Origin: Tropicimonas isoalkanivorans
GTDB taxonomy: Bacteria; Pseudomonadota; Alphaproteobacteria; Rhodobacterales; Rhodobacteraceae
NCBI RefSeq assembly: GCF_900112335.1
Contig: NZ_FOLG01000007.1
Coordinates: 147,545 to 211,544 of the forward strand
Length of the DNA stretch: 64,000 nucleotides
Direction: 5' to 3'
Shown: piece by piece, positions 17,459-26,219 of the stretch
Layout of the letters: each line of letters starts with the position of its first letter
Position numbering within the stretch: the first letter of the stretch is position 1
The notes under the pieces: generated by a model
What the model saw: the letters and a program-made list of their open reading frames with translations, nothing else
The model's database searches: none
What the model was told of the DNA's origin: nothing
Program-made: the position numbers and the translations under genes

Positions 17459-18327
17459 GCCGCGTCCCTCTGCTTCACATCCTTCAACGCTTCCTCGAGG
17501 TCTCCGAAACTCGGGCGGATATGGCTTGGCGTGTTCTGCCGTCCGACCTCGATGCAGATGTTGGTCGCGTGACTGTGGAGGTTGGCGACCAGAACTTCCC
17601 GGATCAACTGGTAGAAATGGGCGTCTTCGTCGATGACATCGCGGAGCTTGGCCGCGAAGGGCCCCACAAGACCATAGGCGATGAATACTCCAAGGAACGT
17701 TCCCACGAGGGCGCCACCGATGAGCTTACCAAGAATCTCCGGCGGCTGATCGATCGAGCCCATTGTCTTGATGACGCCCAGCACCGCCGCCACGATGCCC
17801 AGAGCCGGGAGTCCGTCGGCCATCGTCTGCAGCGCGTGGCTCGAATGAAGAGCATGGACATGATTCGCCTCGATCCTCTTCTCCAGGACTTCCTCCACCT
17901 GATGCGGATCGTCATAGTTCATCGAAGCGGATCGCAGTGTGTCGCAGATCAGGTCCACCGCTTCCGCGTCGCGGAGAATCTTCTGATAGGTCGAAAAGAT
18001 GGAGGACTCACGAGGCGCCTCAATATGCTCCTCAAGCCCGACAGGATTCTGCCGCGCAAGACGGATCAACTCGAACAGGAGGCATAGAAGGTCGCGATAG
18101 TCTTCGGGCTTCCACTTCGGCCCTTTGAAAACCTTCGTGATGTCCGCCCCGGTATGCTTGATCGCCTTGATATCGTTGGAAATGACGAAAGCTCCGACGG
18201 AGGCACCGCCGATCATGGTCAATTCATAGGGCAGCGATTTCAGGATGATCGCCATCTTTCCGCCCGCGGCGATATATCCGCCGAAGACCATGACGAAAAT
18301 GATGATGATTCCGACGATTCCGATCAT
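17455..18327 (-). CDS. motA: Flagellar stator protein MotA
   Basis: Four-helix inner-membrane stator subunit that couples ion flow to rotation. The N-terminal helix is IGIVGIIIIFVMVFGGYIAA. The cytoplasmic loop is charged (KGPKWKPEDYRDL). The last two helices contain the conserved prolines in ADGLPALGIVAAVLGVIKTM and in GPFAAKLRD. Length of 290 aa is typical of the alphaproteobacterial type. The downstream 738-aa gene overlaps its stop. Its partner motB is at 398-1216 on the other strand. Confidence 0.93.
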   Translation of the reverse strand: MIGIVGIIIIFVMVFGGYIAAGGKMAIILKSLPYELTMIGGASVGAFVISNDIKAIKHTGADITKVFKGPKWKPEDYRDLLCLLFELIRLARQNPVGLEEHIEAPRESSIFSTYQKILRDAEAVDLICDTLRSASMNYDDPHQVEEVLEKRIEANHVHALHSSHALQTMADGLPALGIVAAVLGVIKTMGSIDQPPEILGKLIGGALVGTFLGVFIAYGLVGPFAAKLRDVIDEDAHFYQLIREVLVANLHSHATNICIEVGRQNTPSHIRPSFGDLEEALKDVKQRDAA

Positions 18328-18397
18328 TCACTGGCTCCGCTGACGTCAGGACTCTCGCCCGGCAAGCTGACAGGCATGCGTTAAGATTGGCTGAGGG

Positions 18398-18997
18398 CTA
18401 TTGGGTCGGAACGTTGGCGTTTCTTCCGGCGAGCACGACGCTGGCGGCATAGGCCTTTTCCGATGAAAGCCCGGACAGGATGGCGGCGGCGGCAACTGGT
18501 TTCATGCGGGCCAGGAAGCCCGCCGCGAAGGTCGCATCCATTTGCTCGAAAACCGCTGCGGCCTCCTTGGGCTTCATGTTCTGGTACACGCTGGCAAGGC
18601 GGTCGATATCCGATTCGGCCGCGCCGTCTGCGAGCGCCAAAGTCGCCTGAAGGGATGCCTCGGCCTTTTGGAGAGCCGCTAGGTTCAGGTGGATCTCTTC
18701 CTCAGCGACCCGAAGTGTCTGCGTCCTTTGCGCGAGCTCGGCTTCGCGGGCGTCAAGTTCGGCCGACCTGTCCTTCAGGATCTGAAGGGTCCGGCGAATG
18801 TCCGAATCGCTGTCGCAGACCTGGGGGATGGCTGCTTCCGCTTCCGCCCGTGCCCAATCCGCATTGACAATGCCGCGCGCCACGGCAGGCCCGACGCCCT
18901 CCGCCAAACGCACCAGGCCGGACAGCAGCAGCAGCAGGGCGATGGTGGAAGACGCTCCCCGGCCGGCACGACGACTCCGCTTCCGGCGCCGCGACAT
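18398..18997 (-). CDS. MotE-like motility protein (MgtE-N type)
   Basis: A 199-aa protein with an Arg/Lys-rich N-terminus, one membrane or signal segment (about residues 16-40), a coiled coil (about 70-125) and a C-terminal MgtE_N-like motif (ASVYQNMKPKEAAAVFEQMD, then GFLARMKPVAAAAILSGLSS). This is the layout of MotE, described in Sinorhizobium as the periplasmic chaperone of MotC that dimerises through a disulfide. There is a single cysteine here, C61, just after the membrane segment. The start at 18997 shares one base with the stop of the preceding gene (TGATG); a longer frame running upstream is rejected. It lies upstream of motA in the same operon. The exact role is inferred. Confidence 0.72.
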   Translation of the reverse strand: MSRRRKRSRRAGRGASSTIALLLLLSGLVRLAEGVGPAVARGIVNADWARAEAEAAIPQVCDSDSDIRRTLQILKDRSAELDAREAELAQRTQTLRVAEEEIHLNLAALQKAEASLQATLALADGAAESDIDRLASVYQNMKPKEAAAVFEQMDATFAAGFLARMKPVAAAAILSGLSSEKAYAASVVLAGRNANVPTQ

Positions 18998-19362
18998 CAC
19001 CGCGCCTCCGTCGTCATCACTCTGCGCGACCGACGCACCTGACGCGATTTGCTCGCCTCGGGCATGAGATCCTGCGCGGTGGGAACGTCGTGCAGCGTGG
19101 CCAACATCAGCTCGATTCGGTCGGCGGCGTCTTCTGCACGCTTCGTCAACGCCTGCAGTTTTTCCGCCGAGGCCTGAGACGTCGAGCGCGCGGTCTCCAG
19201 CGCCTTTGTCATCTCGTCGACTTGGACGGACAGGACTGCGACCGCACCTCCGACGCCATTTTCCAGATTGGTGAAGCGGTTGAGGCGACGGGACAGGACG
19301 AGGCAATAAATCGCGGCCCCGAAGGCGCCCGCGATGAGAAGAACGTCGGCAAAAAGATCCAT
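18997..19362 (-). CDS. Small membrane-anchored coiled-coil protein (DUF6468-like)
   Basis: A 121-aa protein with an N-terminal membrane helix (FADVLLIAGAFGAAIYCLVL), the segment SRRLNRFTNLENGVGGAVAV, a coiled coil (about residues 45-90) and a basic tail. This pattern matches a small Rhodobacteraceae protein found in flagellar operons that I recall as DUF6468; the assignment is from memory. It lies between fliL (9 nt) and the MotE-like gene (1-nt overlap). Function unknown; a stator or basal-body accessory role is only suggested by position. Confidence 0.65.
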   Translation of the reverse strand: MDLFADVLLIAGAFGAAIYCLVLSRRLNRFTNLENGVGGAVAVLSVQVDEMTKALETARSTSQASAEKLQALTKRAEDAADRIELMLATLHDVPTAQDLMPEASKSRQVRRSRRVMTTEAR

Positions 19363-19371
19363 CGTTGGCTC

Positions 19372-19857
19372 CTAGTTTAGCACGAATTGCGAAATGAGAA
19401 GGTCGCGCACGCGATCACCGCCAACGACGAGCTGGATTCGGCGCAACATCTGCGCCCTGATCCGGATGAGCGCCGTCGGACGTTCGATCTCTTCGACCTC
19501 AACGGCCCGCAGGTAGCTGTTCAAAACGTCGAGAATGCGCGGCATCAGGGCTTCGACTGTCCCCTCCTCCCCGGGCGCGACCTCGAGGTTGGCCTGGAAC
19601 CGCAGGTGATGCCCCACCCCCTCCGACCGTCCGAGGGAGATGACAACGGGGTCCATCGGGACGAAGGCCGTATCCAGTTGATCCGTCCCGTGGGCAGAGT
19701 GCGCCTCGTCCGAGCCCCCGGTATCCAGCAGCCCCGAATAGGTTGCCATGAATCCTGCGCCACCGAGCACCGACGCGAGGACGATCCCGATCAGAATGGG
19801 CATGAGGCCCTTGCGCGTTTTTTCCGGTGGCGCTTCCGCAGCCTGGACGTCTGCCAT
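19372..19857 (-). CDS. fliL: Flagellar basal body-associated protein FliL
   Basis: Single-pass inner-membrane protein that surrounds and stabilises the stator. The 161-aa protein has a short basic cytoplasmic N-terminus, a membrane helix (LMPILIGIVLASVLGGAGFM), a linker and the FliL domain with AFVPMDPVVISLGR, LRFQANLEVAPG and the terminal RDLLISQFVLN. I use the ATG at 19857; a longer frame upstream runs into the fliF promoter region. It is the first gene of the minus-strand flagellar operon, divergent from fliF, with a CtrA-like box between them. Confidence 0.9.
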   Translation of the reverse strand: MADVQAAEAPPEKTRKGLMPILIGIVLASVLGGAGFMATYSGLLDTGGSDEAHSAHGTDQLDTAFVPMDPVVISLGRSEGVGHHLRFQANLEVAPGEEGTVEALMPRILDVLNSYLRAVEVEEIERPTALIRIRAQMLRRIQLVVGGDRVRDLLISQFVLN

Positions 19858-19904
19858 GTCGGTCTCCCGTGTGGTCCGCGAGGCACTGGATACGATGACA
19901 ACGG

Positions 19905-19919
19905 CTAACCGATTGTTAA
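19905..19919. promoter_or_regulatory. Near-consensus CtrA box between fliL and fliF
   Basis: CTAA (19905-19908), 7 nt, TTAA (19916-19919): read on the minus strand this is TTAA-N7-TTAG. It deviates from TTAA-N7-TTAA at one position, as does the box before flgE. It sits 48 bases before the fliL start and 59 before the chosen fliF start, so one site could serve both divergent operons. Confidence 0.55.
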
Positions 19920-19977
19920 GCGAGATCTTCCAAAGATGCGCCGACGGGCAGAAGACCCGCCGATTGGAGATTGTCGC

Positions 19978-21600
19978 GTGCAGAATGTTCTCGCTACCTG
20001 GTCCCGACTGGACGTACGCAAGCGAATCGTGGTCGTCGCCGCCGCGCTTGCCATGTTCGCCGCCGTCCTTGCGCTTTCGAGATTCGCCACTGCGCGCCCG
20101 ATGGACCTGCTTTACGCCGGGCTGGAGGACGCGGCGGCCGGGGAGGTCGTGACCGCGCTCGAGCAACGCGGTGTCGCGTATGATGTGCGGGGGAAGGCAA
20201 TCTATGTCGACGCGGCCCAGCGGGACGAGATCCGGATGCAACTCGCCAGCCAGTCGCTGCCGTCCAATGGCAGCGCCGGATACGAGCTTCTAGACAACCT
20301 GAACGGCTTCGGCACCACCTCGCAGATGTTCGACGCCACGTATTGGCGCGCCAAGGAAGGCGAACTTGCCCGGACCATCATGGCAAGCCAGCAGGTCCGC
20401 ACTGCGCGGATCCATATTTCCGCAGCCCCCTCCCATGGCTTTCGGTCGGAGCGCGAAATGTCGGCATCGGTGTCGGTCAGTGCCGTTGGCGGAATCACTG
20501 ACTCACAGGCGCGGGCCTACCGATTCCTCGTCGCGTCGGCCGTATCGGGAATGCGGTCCGGCGACGTCACCGTGATCGACAGCGACAGCGGCATCGTTGT
20601 GGGTTCCGAATCCCAACAGCCGATCGAGGACGGTCGCAAGGCTGCGGCTCTGAAGCGGAACGTGGAGCGGCTGCTGGAAGCCCATGTCGGGCAGGGCAAT
20701 GCCGTTGTCGAAGTCAGCCTCGAAACGGTCACCGAACGCGAATCGATCACGGAACGCAGGATCGACCCCGACGGACGCGTGGCCATCAGCACCGAAACCG
20801 AAGAACGGAGCAATACCAGCCGCGGGTCGGCCGGGGGAGGCGTCACGGTCGCCAGCAATCTGCCTGACGGCGACGCCGCCGCCAGCGCATCGGACACCTC
20901 CAGTCAAAACGCCGAAAGCCGGGAACGGGTGAACTACGAGGTGTCCGAGACCCAGCGCGAGATCTTGAAGGTTCCCGGCAGCATTCGGCGCCTCACCGTG
21001 GCCGTGCTCGTCAATGCGCTCAACACGACGGACGCTGCAGGCGTCCCTGTGAGCACGCCGCGCTCGGAAGCGGAGCTCGAGGATCTGAAATCGCTCATCG
21101 CCGCCGCCGTCGGCTTCGATGAGGCGCGGGGCGACCAGATCACCATCCGGTCGATGGCGTTCCAGACCCTCCCAGAACTGGACAGTGTCGCGGCTCCCGG
21201 CCTGTTCGATCGCCTCGACGTGATGAGCCTCCTTCAGATCGGCGGCCTGGCGTTGGTCGCCCTGATCCTCGGCCTCTTCGTGGTGCGCCCGATCTTTGCG
21301 CGTGGGCCGAGCCCGTCGCGGATTGATGCCGAGCCGCCGAACAGTCTGCCGAGCCCTACAAGCGATCTTCCCGACCTCCCGGCCCTCACCGGAGAAATCG
21401 ACGACGAGCCGTTCGTTCCGGCGATGCAGGTGGTCAACACCTTTGACCTCGGAGAGGAGGACGGCCCGGACCAGGTGCCGAGCCTTGCAAACCGGGATGT
21501 GGACCCGGTCGCGCGGCTTCGGAGCCTTATTAACGAACGCCAACAGGAAACCGTGGAAGTACTGCGGAGCTGGATGGAAGATGACAGGAAGGACGCCTGA
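19978..21600 (+). CDS. fliF: Flagellar MS-ring protein FliF
   Basis: Inner-membrane ring on which the basal body is built. Two membrane helices bracket a large periplasmic part: one near the N-terminus (IVVVAAALAMFAAVLALSRF) and one near residues 420-440 (LLQIGGLALVALILGLFVV). Typical motifs are MDLLYAGLEDAAAGEVVTAL and SNGSAGYELLDNLNGFGTTS. The cytoplasmic tail would bind FliG. I prefer the GTG at 19978 (GGAGA 7 nt upstream) to the in-frame ATG at 19936, which has a weaker ribosome-binding site and would add 14 residues. The stop overlaps the next start (TGATG). Confidence 0.92.
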   Translation: MQNVLATWSRLDVRKRIVVVAAALAMFAAVLALSRFATARPMDLLYAGLEDAAAGEVVTALEQRGVAYDVRGKAIYVDAAQRDEIRMQLASQSLPSNGSAGYELLDNLNGFGTTSQMFDATYWRAKEGELARTIMASQQVRTARIHISAAPSHGFRSEREMSASVSVSAVGGITDSQARAYRFLVASAVSGMRSGDVTVIDSDSGIVVGSESQQPIEDGRKAAALKRNVERLLEAHVGQGNAVVEVSLETVTERESITERRIDPDGRVAISTETEERSNTSRGSAGGGVTVASNLPDGDAAASASDTSSQNAESRERVNYEVSETQREILKVPGSIRRLTVAVLVNALNTTDAAGVPVSTPRSEAELEDLKSLIAAAVGFDEARGDQITIRSMAFQTLPELDSVAAPGLFDRLDVMSLLQIGGLALVALILGLFVVRPIFARGPSPSRIDAEPPNSLPSPTSDLPDLPALTGEIDDEPFVPAMQVVNTFDLGEEDGPDQVPSLANRDVDPVARLRSLINERQQETVEVLRSWMEDDRKDA

Positions 21601-22202
21601 TGGGCCAACCCCTCAAGCTTGAGTGCTTCGACATTGAAGACACCGCATCGGCGGTCGTGCTGTTGCCGGAATCCCGTCTGGAGGAAGAGCGGCTGCAGGC
21701 CTTCGACAGTGGGTACAAGGCCGGTTGGGACGACGCCGCGGCCGCCCACGTGTCGCAACAGGCGAACATCTCCGAGGTCCTCGCCGACAACCTCCAACGG
21801 ATGTCCTTCACCTATCACGAGGCGCGCGCGGCCATCCTCTCCGAAATGGAAGCTATCCTGCGGGGCATGGTCGAGCGGATCCTGCCGTCCGCCCTGCAAC
21901 CCTCCCTGGGCGAAATGATCCTCGACCGGGTGTTGGAGGTCTCGCAAGAGGCGGCCGAGGTTCCCGTGGAGATCGTGATCGCTCCGGAAAACGCGGAGCG
22001 GCTCCGCCAGATCGTCGCCGGCAAGGTGGCCCCCCCTCTGGACATACGGGAGGAAGTGTCCCTCGGCGGCGGGCAGGCCTTCCTCCGGATTGGAAGGACG
22101 GAGGAGAAAGTCGACCTCGACAGTGTCCTGCTCGAGATTTCCGCTGCCGTGACCGATTTCTTCGAGTGCGGCACGCCTGAAAAGGAAGCCATCAATGCCT
22201 GA
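21600..22202 (+). CDS. FliH-like flagellar export regulator
   Basis: A 200-aa soluble helical protein placed where fliG and fliH usually follow fliF. It has SGYKAGWDDAAAAHVSQQAN, a long helix with LSEMEAILRGMVERILPSAL, and a C-terminal domain ending VDLDSVLLEISAAVTDFF. The GWDDA-type segment and overall shape resemble FliH, which controls the FliI ATPase, but similarity is weak and the protein could be a lineage-specific substitute. It overlaps fliN by 8 nt. No fliG lies between fliF and this gene. Confidence 0.6.
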   Translation: MGQPLKLECFDIEDTASAVVLLPESRLEEERLQAFDSGYKAGWDDAAAAHVSQQANISEVLADNLQRMSFTYHEARAAILSEMEAILRGMVERILPSALQPSLGEMILDRVLEVSQEAAEVPVEIVIAPENAERLRQIVAGKVAPPLDIREEVSLGGGQAFLRIGRTEEKVDLDSVLLEISAAVTDFFECGTPEKEAINA

Positions 22203-22479
22203 TACTGCATCTACGCCCGACCGATCCAATGCGTTCTCCCAAGTTCCGGTCGAAGTCATCGTTTCCGTGGGCCACGCCCGGCCACGGATTTCCGAACTGC
22301 TCGGGCTGGAGCGCAATGCGGTTCTGCCGCTGGACAGGCGCGTCGAGGACCCTGTCGAACTCTTCGTCGGCGACCGGCTGATCGCGCGCGGGCAGTTGAT
22401 CGAACAGAGCGGCGCGCGGGAGGGGCAACTCGCCGTGCGGCTTACGGAGATCATCGAGAACGGCGAGAGCCTGACGTGA
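22195..22479 (+). CDS. fliN: Flagellar C-ring switch protein FliN
   Basis: A 94-aa protein consisting of one SpoA domain: VPVEVIVSVGHARPRISELL, VLPLDRRVEDPVELFVGDRL and IARGQL. FliN forms the lower C-ring and takes part in the rotation switch and export docking. The length is typical for the short form. Its start overlaps the fliH-like gene and its stop overlaps the fliP start (GTGA). Confidence 0.92.
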   Translation: MPDTASTPDRSNAFSQVPVEVIVSVGHARPRISELLGLERNAVLPLDRRVEDPVELFVGDRLIARGQLIEQSGAREGQLAVRLTEIIENGESLT

Positions 22480-23228
22480 CACGATCCCGCATCGTGTGGC
22501 GGGCCGCGACGATCTTGGCCGTGTTCGCGCCAGCCCTTTTGGCCGGATCGGCACAGGCGCAAGAGGTCGTTCTCTCCCTCGGGGAGGGCAACTCCCTGAC
22601 CGCAACCAGTATCCAGCTATTCCTGCTCGTCGGATTCATCAGCTTCGCGCCCGGCCTTCTGGTGATGGCCACCTGCTTCCCGCTGATTGTCACAGTGCTT
22701 TCGATCCTGCGCCAGGCGACGGGGCTGCAGCAGTCGCCGCCGAATACACTCATAATCTCGCTTGCCCTGGTGCTTACGTACTATGTCATGGATCCGGTCT
22801 TCACCGAGGCCTGGACGACAGGGCTCAGGCCGCTGATGCAGGAGGAAATCGACGCGGCAGCCGCCATCGAGCGCATCGTGGAGCCGTTTTCGGAATTCAT
22901 GCTCACCCGGGCCGACCCGGAGACAATCGAGAGAATGGCGGCACTTCGGCAGGTCGGGGAGGTGAGTGGCCTCGATCTCGGCGCCCCGCCGCTTTCGGTC
23001 CTCATCCCGTCGTTCATGCTGAGCGAAATTTCCACGGCCTTCCAGATCGGCTTCCTGCTCTTCCTGCCATTTCTCATCATCGACCTTGTGGTGGCAGCGA
23101 TCCTGATGTCCATGGGCATGATGATGGTGCCGCCAGCGCTCGTCTCGCTGCCCTTCAAGCTGGCGTTCTTTGTCGTCGCCGATGGGTGGGCACTCACCAC
23201 CGAGGCGCTCGTACGGGGATACTTCTGA
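22476..23228 (+). CDS. fliP: Flagellar export gate protein FliP
   Basis: Core of the export gate with FliQ and FliR. It has a cleavable signal sequence (about residues 1-28), as FliP proteins do, then hydrophobic helices with the family signatures LRQATGLQQSPPNTLIISLA and SEISTAFQIGFLLFLPFLII followed by MSMGMMMVPP. Length is 250 aa. The start codon is GTG, overlapping the fliN stop. The flagellar block ends here; cbbR follows tail to tail after 53 nt. Confidence 0.95.
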   Translation: MTRSRIVWRAATILAVFAPALLAGSAQAQEVVLSLGEGNSLTATSIQLFLLVGFISFAPGLLVMATCFPLIVTVLSILRQATGLQQSPPNTLIISLALVLTYYVMDPVFTEAWTTGLRPLMQEEIDAAAAIERIVEPFSEFMLTRADPETIERMAALRQVGEVSGLDLGAPPLSVLIPSFMLSEISTAFQIGFLLFLPFLIIDLVVAAILMSMGMMMVPPALVSLPFKLAFFVVADGWALTTEALVRGYF

Positions 23229-23281
23229 CCACTGCCACAAGTAGCGTCCGCCGGTGATCACCGGGCTGGCCTGCTCTCCCT

Positions 23282-24211
23282 TCAGGACAGGTTGTGTTCG
23301 AAGATCTTGTCGATGGAAGACAGGATATGGCAGCGAACCTCTCGCGCCGCGCCCGTGAGCGGGCGGTCGGAGGGATGGATGACATACCACTTGCGGATGA
23401 TCGGCAGATTGTCCGCCTTGGGCGAAACCAGGCGCCCGGAGTGAAGCTCTTCGGCGACGGTGTGCTGGGACAGGATCGAGATCCCCAGCCCCGCAATGAC
23501 GGACTGCTTGATGGTCTCGTTCGAGGGCATTTCCAGCAAGTGGTCCGGCTCCCCGAGATCGAGATTGCGCAGATACTGCTCGGTCAAGCCCCGGGTGCCA
23601 GACCCCTGTTCGCGGGTGATGAAGGGCTCCGCGAAGATATCCTCCGGCGCGATCTTCCGGAGCCGCGCCAAGCGATGATCCGGGGGCACGACCAGCACGT
23701 GCGGGTTGTCACCAATCGGCGTCGCCATGACCGGCGGCGTCCGCGGCGGGCGGCCCATCAGAGTCAGGTCGAAGGCGCGGTCGTTCAGCCCGGCAAGGAT
23801 CTCGCCGCGATTGCCCACCTTCAGGATCACCTCGACGCCAGGCAGGCTCCGTTTCAGCCGCGCCACCAGCATCGGCGCGAAATACTTCGCCGTGCTCACG
23901 ACGCCGAGTACCACGACACCCGCCTGCCCCCGGCGCAACGCGTCGATGGTCAGCATCGCCTGCTCCAAGCTGGTCTCGGCCTTCTCGAACGCCAGGAGCA
24001 ACGCCTCGCCCTCGGCTGTGGGTGTGAACGCCTCGGCCCCTTCGCGGTAGAGCATCTTGCAGCCGAGGGCTTCCTCCAGCGCCTTGAGCTGGCTGTGAAC
24101 GGCGGGCGGCGTGAGCGACAACTCCTCGGCGGCACGGCTGATCGACCGCTGCGCCGTGACGGACCGCAGGGCGCGAAGCTGTTTCAAGGTCAGGGCGTTG
24201 AGCGCACTCAT
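23282..24211 (-). CDS. cbbR: LysR-type regulator of the Calvin-cycle operon, CbbR
   Basis: Transcription factor of 309 aa with an N-terminal winged helix-turn-helix (LKQLRALRSVTAQRSISRAA, then ALSLTPPAVHSQLKALEE-like sequence, residues about 5-62) and a C-terminal LysR effector-binding domain (about 90-290). It is transcribed divergently from cbbF with 99 nt between, the classical cbbR arrangement, so it should activate the cbb operon in response to metabolites such as RuBP or NADPH. The intergenic DNA is AT-rich with repeated TTATA motifs that could be its sites. The downstream end faces fliP. Confidence 0.9.
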   Translation of the reverse strand: MSALNALTLKQLRALRSVTAQRSISRAAEELSLTPPAVHSQLKALEEALGCKMLYREGAEAFTPTAEGEALLLAFEKAETSLEQAMLTIDALRRGQAGVVVLGVVSTAKYFAPMLVARLKRSLPGVEVILKVGNRGEILAGLNDRAFDLTLMGRPPRTPPVMATPIGDNPHVLVVPPDHRLARLRKIAPEDIFAEPFITREQGSGTRGLTEQYLRNLDLGEPDHLLEMPSNETIKQSVIAGLGISILSQHTVAEELHSGRLVSPKADNLPIIRKWYVIHPSDRPLTGAAREVRCHILSSIDKIFEHNLS

Positions 24212-24233
24212 TAGATTTCTCTGAAGGATTCTT

Positions 24234-24276
24234 CTTATATTTTAAATTTCCTTATAATTCAAAACAAGGAATATAA
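24234..24276. promoter_or_regulatory. AT-rich cbbR-cbbF operator/promoter region with repeated TTATA motifs
   Basis: CTTATA occurs at 24234-24239 and 24251-24256 (17 bp apart), with the inverted TATAA at 24272-24276. TTCCTT (24248-24253) and AAGGAA (24266-24271) form an overlapping inverted repeat. The stretch is strikingly AT-rich compared with its surroundings. LysR-type regulators bind partly symmetric T/A sites between divergent genes, so this is the natural place for CbbR binding and both promoters. The exact boxes are my reading. Confidence 0.5.
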
Positions 24277-24310
24277 CACCTGTTCGTTCATCGCAGGAAG
24301 GGAGGCCGCG

Positions 24311-25318
24311 ATGCTGGAGACGGTAAGTTCCATCGAGACCACGCATGTGCCCGACGCCCTGCGCCCGACGATCGAGGCGCTGGCGAAAGTCGCGCGCAAC
24401 CTCTCCTACACGATCCGGCGCGGGCCTCTTGGCCAGTCGCTCGGGCACGCGGTGGGAGAGAACACGGACGGCGATGCGCAAAAGGCGCTGGACGTTTTGG
24501 CGGACGACGCGTTCGCTAGCGCCCTCGGTGCGGCCGGCGTGCGCTGGTACGCCTCTGAAGAGCGGGAGGAGATCGTGCCGCTGAGCGAGCACGGCCGTTT
24601 CGCGCTCGCCATCGATCCGCTGGACGGATCGTCAAATATCGACGCGAACGTCTCCATCGGCACGATCTTTTCGATCTACGAGGCGAAAGGCGATTCATAT
24701 GCCAGCCTGCTCCGCCCTGCCAGGGAGCAGATCGCGGCCGGCTACGTCATCTATGGGCCGCAGACCCAAATGATCGTGACCTTCGGCGCCGGTGTACAGA
24801 CCTACCTGCTGGACCCGGAAACCGACACGTTCAAGCTCGTCGAGGCCACGAAGACCATCCCCGAAGGTTCCAGCGAATTCGCGATCAACGCGTCCAATTA
24901 CCGCCACTGGTCCAAGCCCGTGCGGGCCTACATCGACGACTGCCTAGCGGGAAGCGAAGGACCGCGGGGGAAGAATTTCAACATGCGCTGGATCGCGTCC
25001 CTCGTGGCTGAAACCCACCGGATCATGAGCCGCGGCGGGATCTTCCTCTATCCCGGCGACGACCGCCCCGGCTACGGCCGTGGCCGGCTCCGCACGGTCT
25101 ACGAATGCGCCCCCATCGCCTTCCTCATGGAACAGGCCGGCGGGGCGGCGACCGACGGCTGCGACCCGATCATGTCGCGCACCGCCCGCACCCTGCACGA
25201 GCGGACGCCCTTCGTTTTCGGCACCACGGTCAAGGTCGACCGGGTCGCCGCCTACCACGACCTGCCGGATCACGAGGTTTCCGCGCTGTTCGGCAATCGC
25301 GGCCTGTTCCGCGCCTGA
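24311..25318 (+). CDS. cbbF: Fructose-1,6-bisphosphatase, class I (Calvin cycle)
   Basis: Hydrolyses fructose 1,6-bisphosphate (and possibly sedoheptulose 1,7-bisphosphate) in RuBP regeneration. The 335-aa protein has the metal- and phosphate-site motif [20 protein letters not shown] (DPLDGSSN at about 102-109), the acidic ASEEREE upstream and [20 protein letters not shown] then [14 protein letters not shown] near the C-terminus. GGAAGGGAGG lies close before the ATG. It is the first gene of the cbb operon, divergent from cbbR; cbbP follows after 13 nt. Confidence 0.95.
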   Translation: MLETVSSIETTHVPDALRPTIEALAKVARNLSYTIRRGPLGQSLGHAVGENTDGDAQKALDVLADDAFASALGAAGVRWYASEEREEIVPLSEHGRFALAIDPLDGSSNIDANVSIGTIFSIYEAKGDSYASLLRPAREQIAAGYVIYGPQTQMIVTFGAGVQTYLLDPETDTFKLVEATKTIPEGSSEFAINASNYRHWSKPVRAYIDDCLAGSEGPRGKNFNMRWIASLVAETHRIMSRGGIFLYPGDDRPGYGRGRLRTVYECAPIAFLMEQAGGAATDGCDPIMSRTARTLHERTPFVFGTTVKVDRVAAYHDLPDHEVSALFGNRGLFRA

Positions 25319-25331
25319 GAAAGACACACAC

Positions 25332-26219
25332 ATGAGCAAGAACTACCCGATCATCTCGGTGACCGGCTCCTCCGGTGCGGGCACCACCACCGTCAAGGCG
25401 ACCTTCGAACAGATCTTCCGCCGCGAGGGCATCACGGCGAGCATGATCGAGGGCGACGCTTTCCACCGCTACAACCGCGCCGAGATGCGCGAGGAGATGG
25501 AGGCGCATAAGGCCGCCGGCAACGACACGTTCAGCCATTTCTCCTACGAGGCCAACGCGCTCGACAAGCTGGAGGAGGTGTTCCGCAGCTTCGGCGAGAC
25601 CGGCACCGGCAAGACCCGGACCTACGTGCATGACGAGGCTGAGGCCGAAACTTACGGCACCCCGCCGGGCCAGTTCACCGACTGGCGCGACCTGGAACCG
25701 GGCGCCGACCTGCTGTTCTACGAAGGGCTGCATGGCGCGGTGGTGAACGAGGACGTCAACCTGTCCGTCCTGGCGGATCTCAAGATCGGCGTGGTGCCGG
25801 TCATCAATCTCGAATGGATCCAGAAGATCCACCGGGACCGCTCCAGCCGCGGCTATTCCACCGAGGCCGTGACGGACACCATCCTGCGCCGGATGCACGC
25901 CTATGTGCACTGCATCTGCCCGCAATTCACCGAAACGGACGTGAATTTTCAGCGAGTGCCCGTCGTCGACACCTCCAACCCCTTCATCTCCCGCTGGATT
26001 CCGACGCCCGACGAGAGCCTCGTGGTGATCCGGTTCAAGAACCCGCGGGGGATCGATTTCCCCTACCTAACGTCGATGATCCAGAACTCCTGGATGTCCC
26101 GCGCCAATTCCATCGTGATCCCCGGCTCCAAGATGGACCTCGCCATGCAGCTCATCTTCACGCCCATGGTGATCCGCCTCATCCAGGAGTCCCGCCGCGC
26201 CAGAGGAGACCGCAGATGA
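25332..26219 (+). CDS. cbbP: Phosphoribulokinase, proteobacterial class
   Basis: Phosphorylates ribulose 5-phosphate to the RuBisCO substrate RuBP. The N-terminal P-loop [11 protein letters not shown] (about residues 12-22) and the segment [18 protein letters not shown] are diagnostic. The 295-aa length matches the octameric bacterial class, which is allosterically activated by NADH. The ATG at 25332 is chosen because upstream frame extends into cbbF. The stop overlaps the cbbT start (ATGA). Confidence 0.96.
   Translation: MSKNYPIISVTGSSGAGTTTVKATFEQIFRREGITASMIEGDAFHRYNRAEMREEMEAHKAAGNDTFSHFSYEANALDKLEEVFRSFGETGTGKTRTYVHDEAEAETYGTPPGQFTDWRDLEPGADLLFYEGLHGAVVNEDVNLSVLADLKIGVVPVINLEWIQKIHRDRSSRGYSTEAVTDTILRRMHAYVHCICPQFTETDVNFQRVPVVDTSNPFISRWIPTPDESLVVIRFKNPRGIDFPYLTSMIQNSWMSRANSIVIPGSKMDLAMQLIFTPMVIRLIQESRRARGDRR

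Noticed and set aside
18998..19306. N-terminal extension of the MotE-like gene
   Set aside because: It overlaps the 121-aa gene; the TGATG junction at 18997 fits the coupled starts seen throughout the operon.
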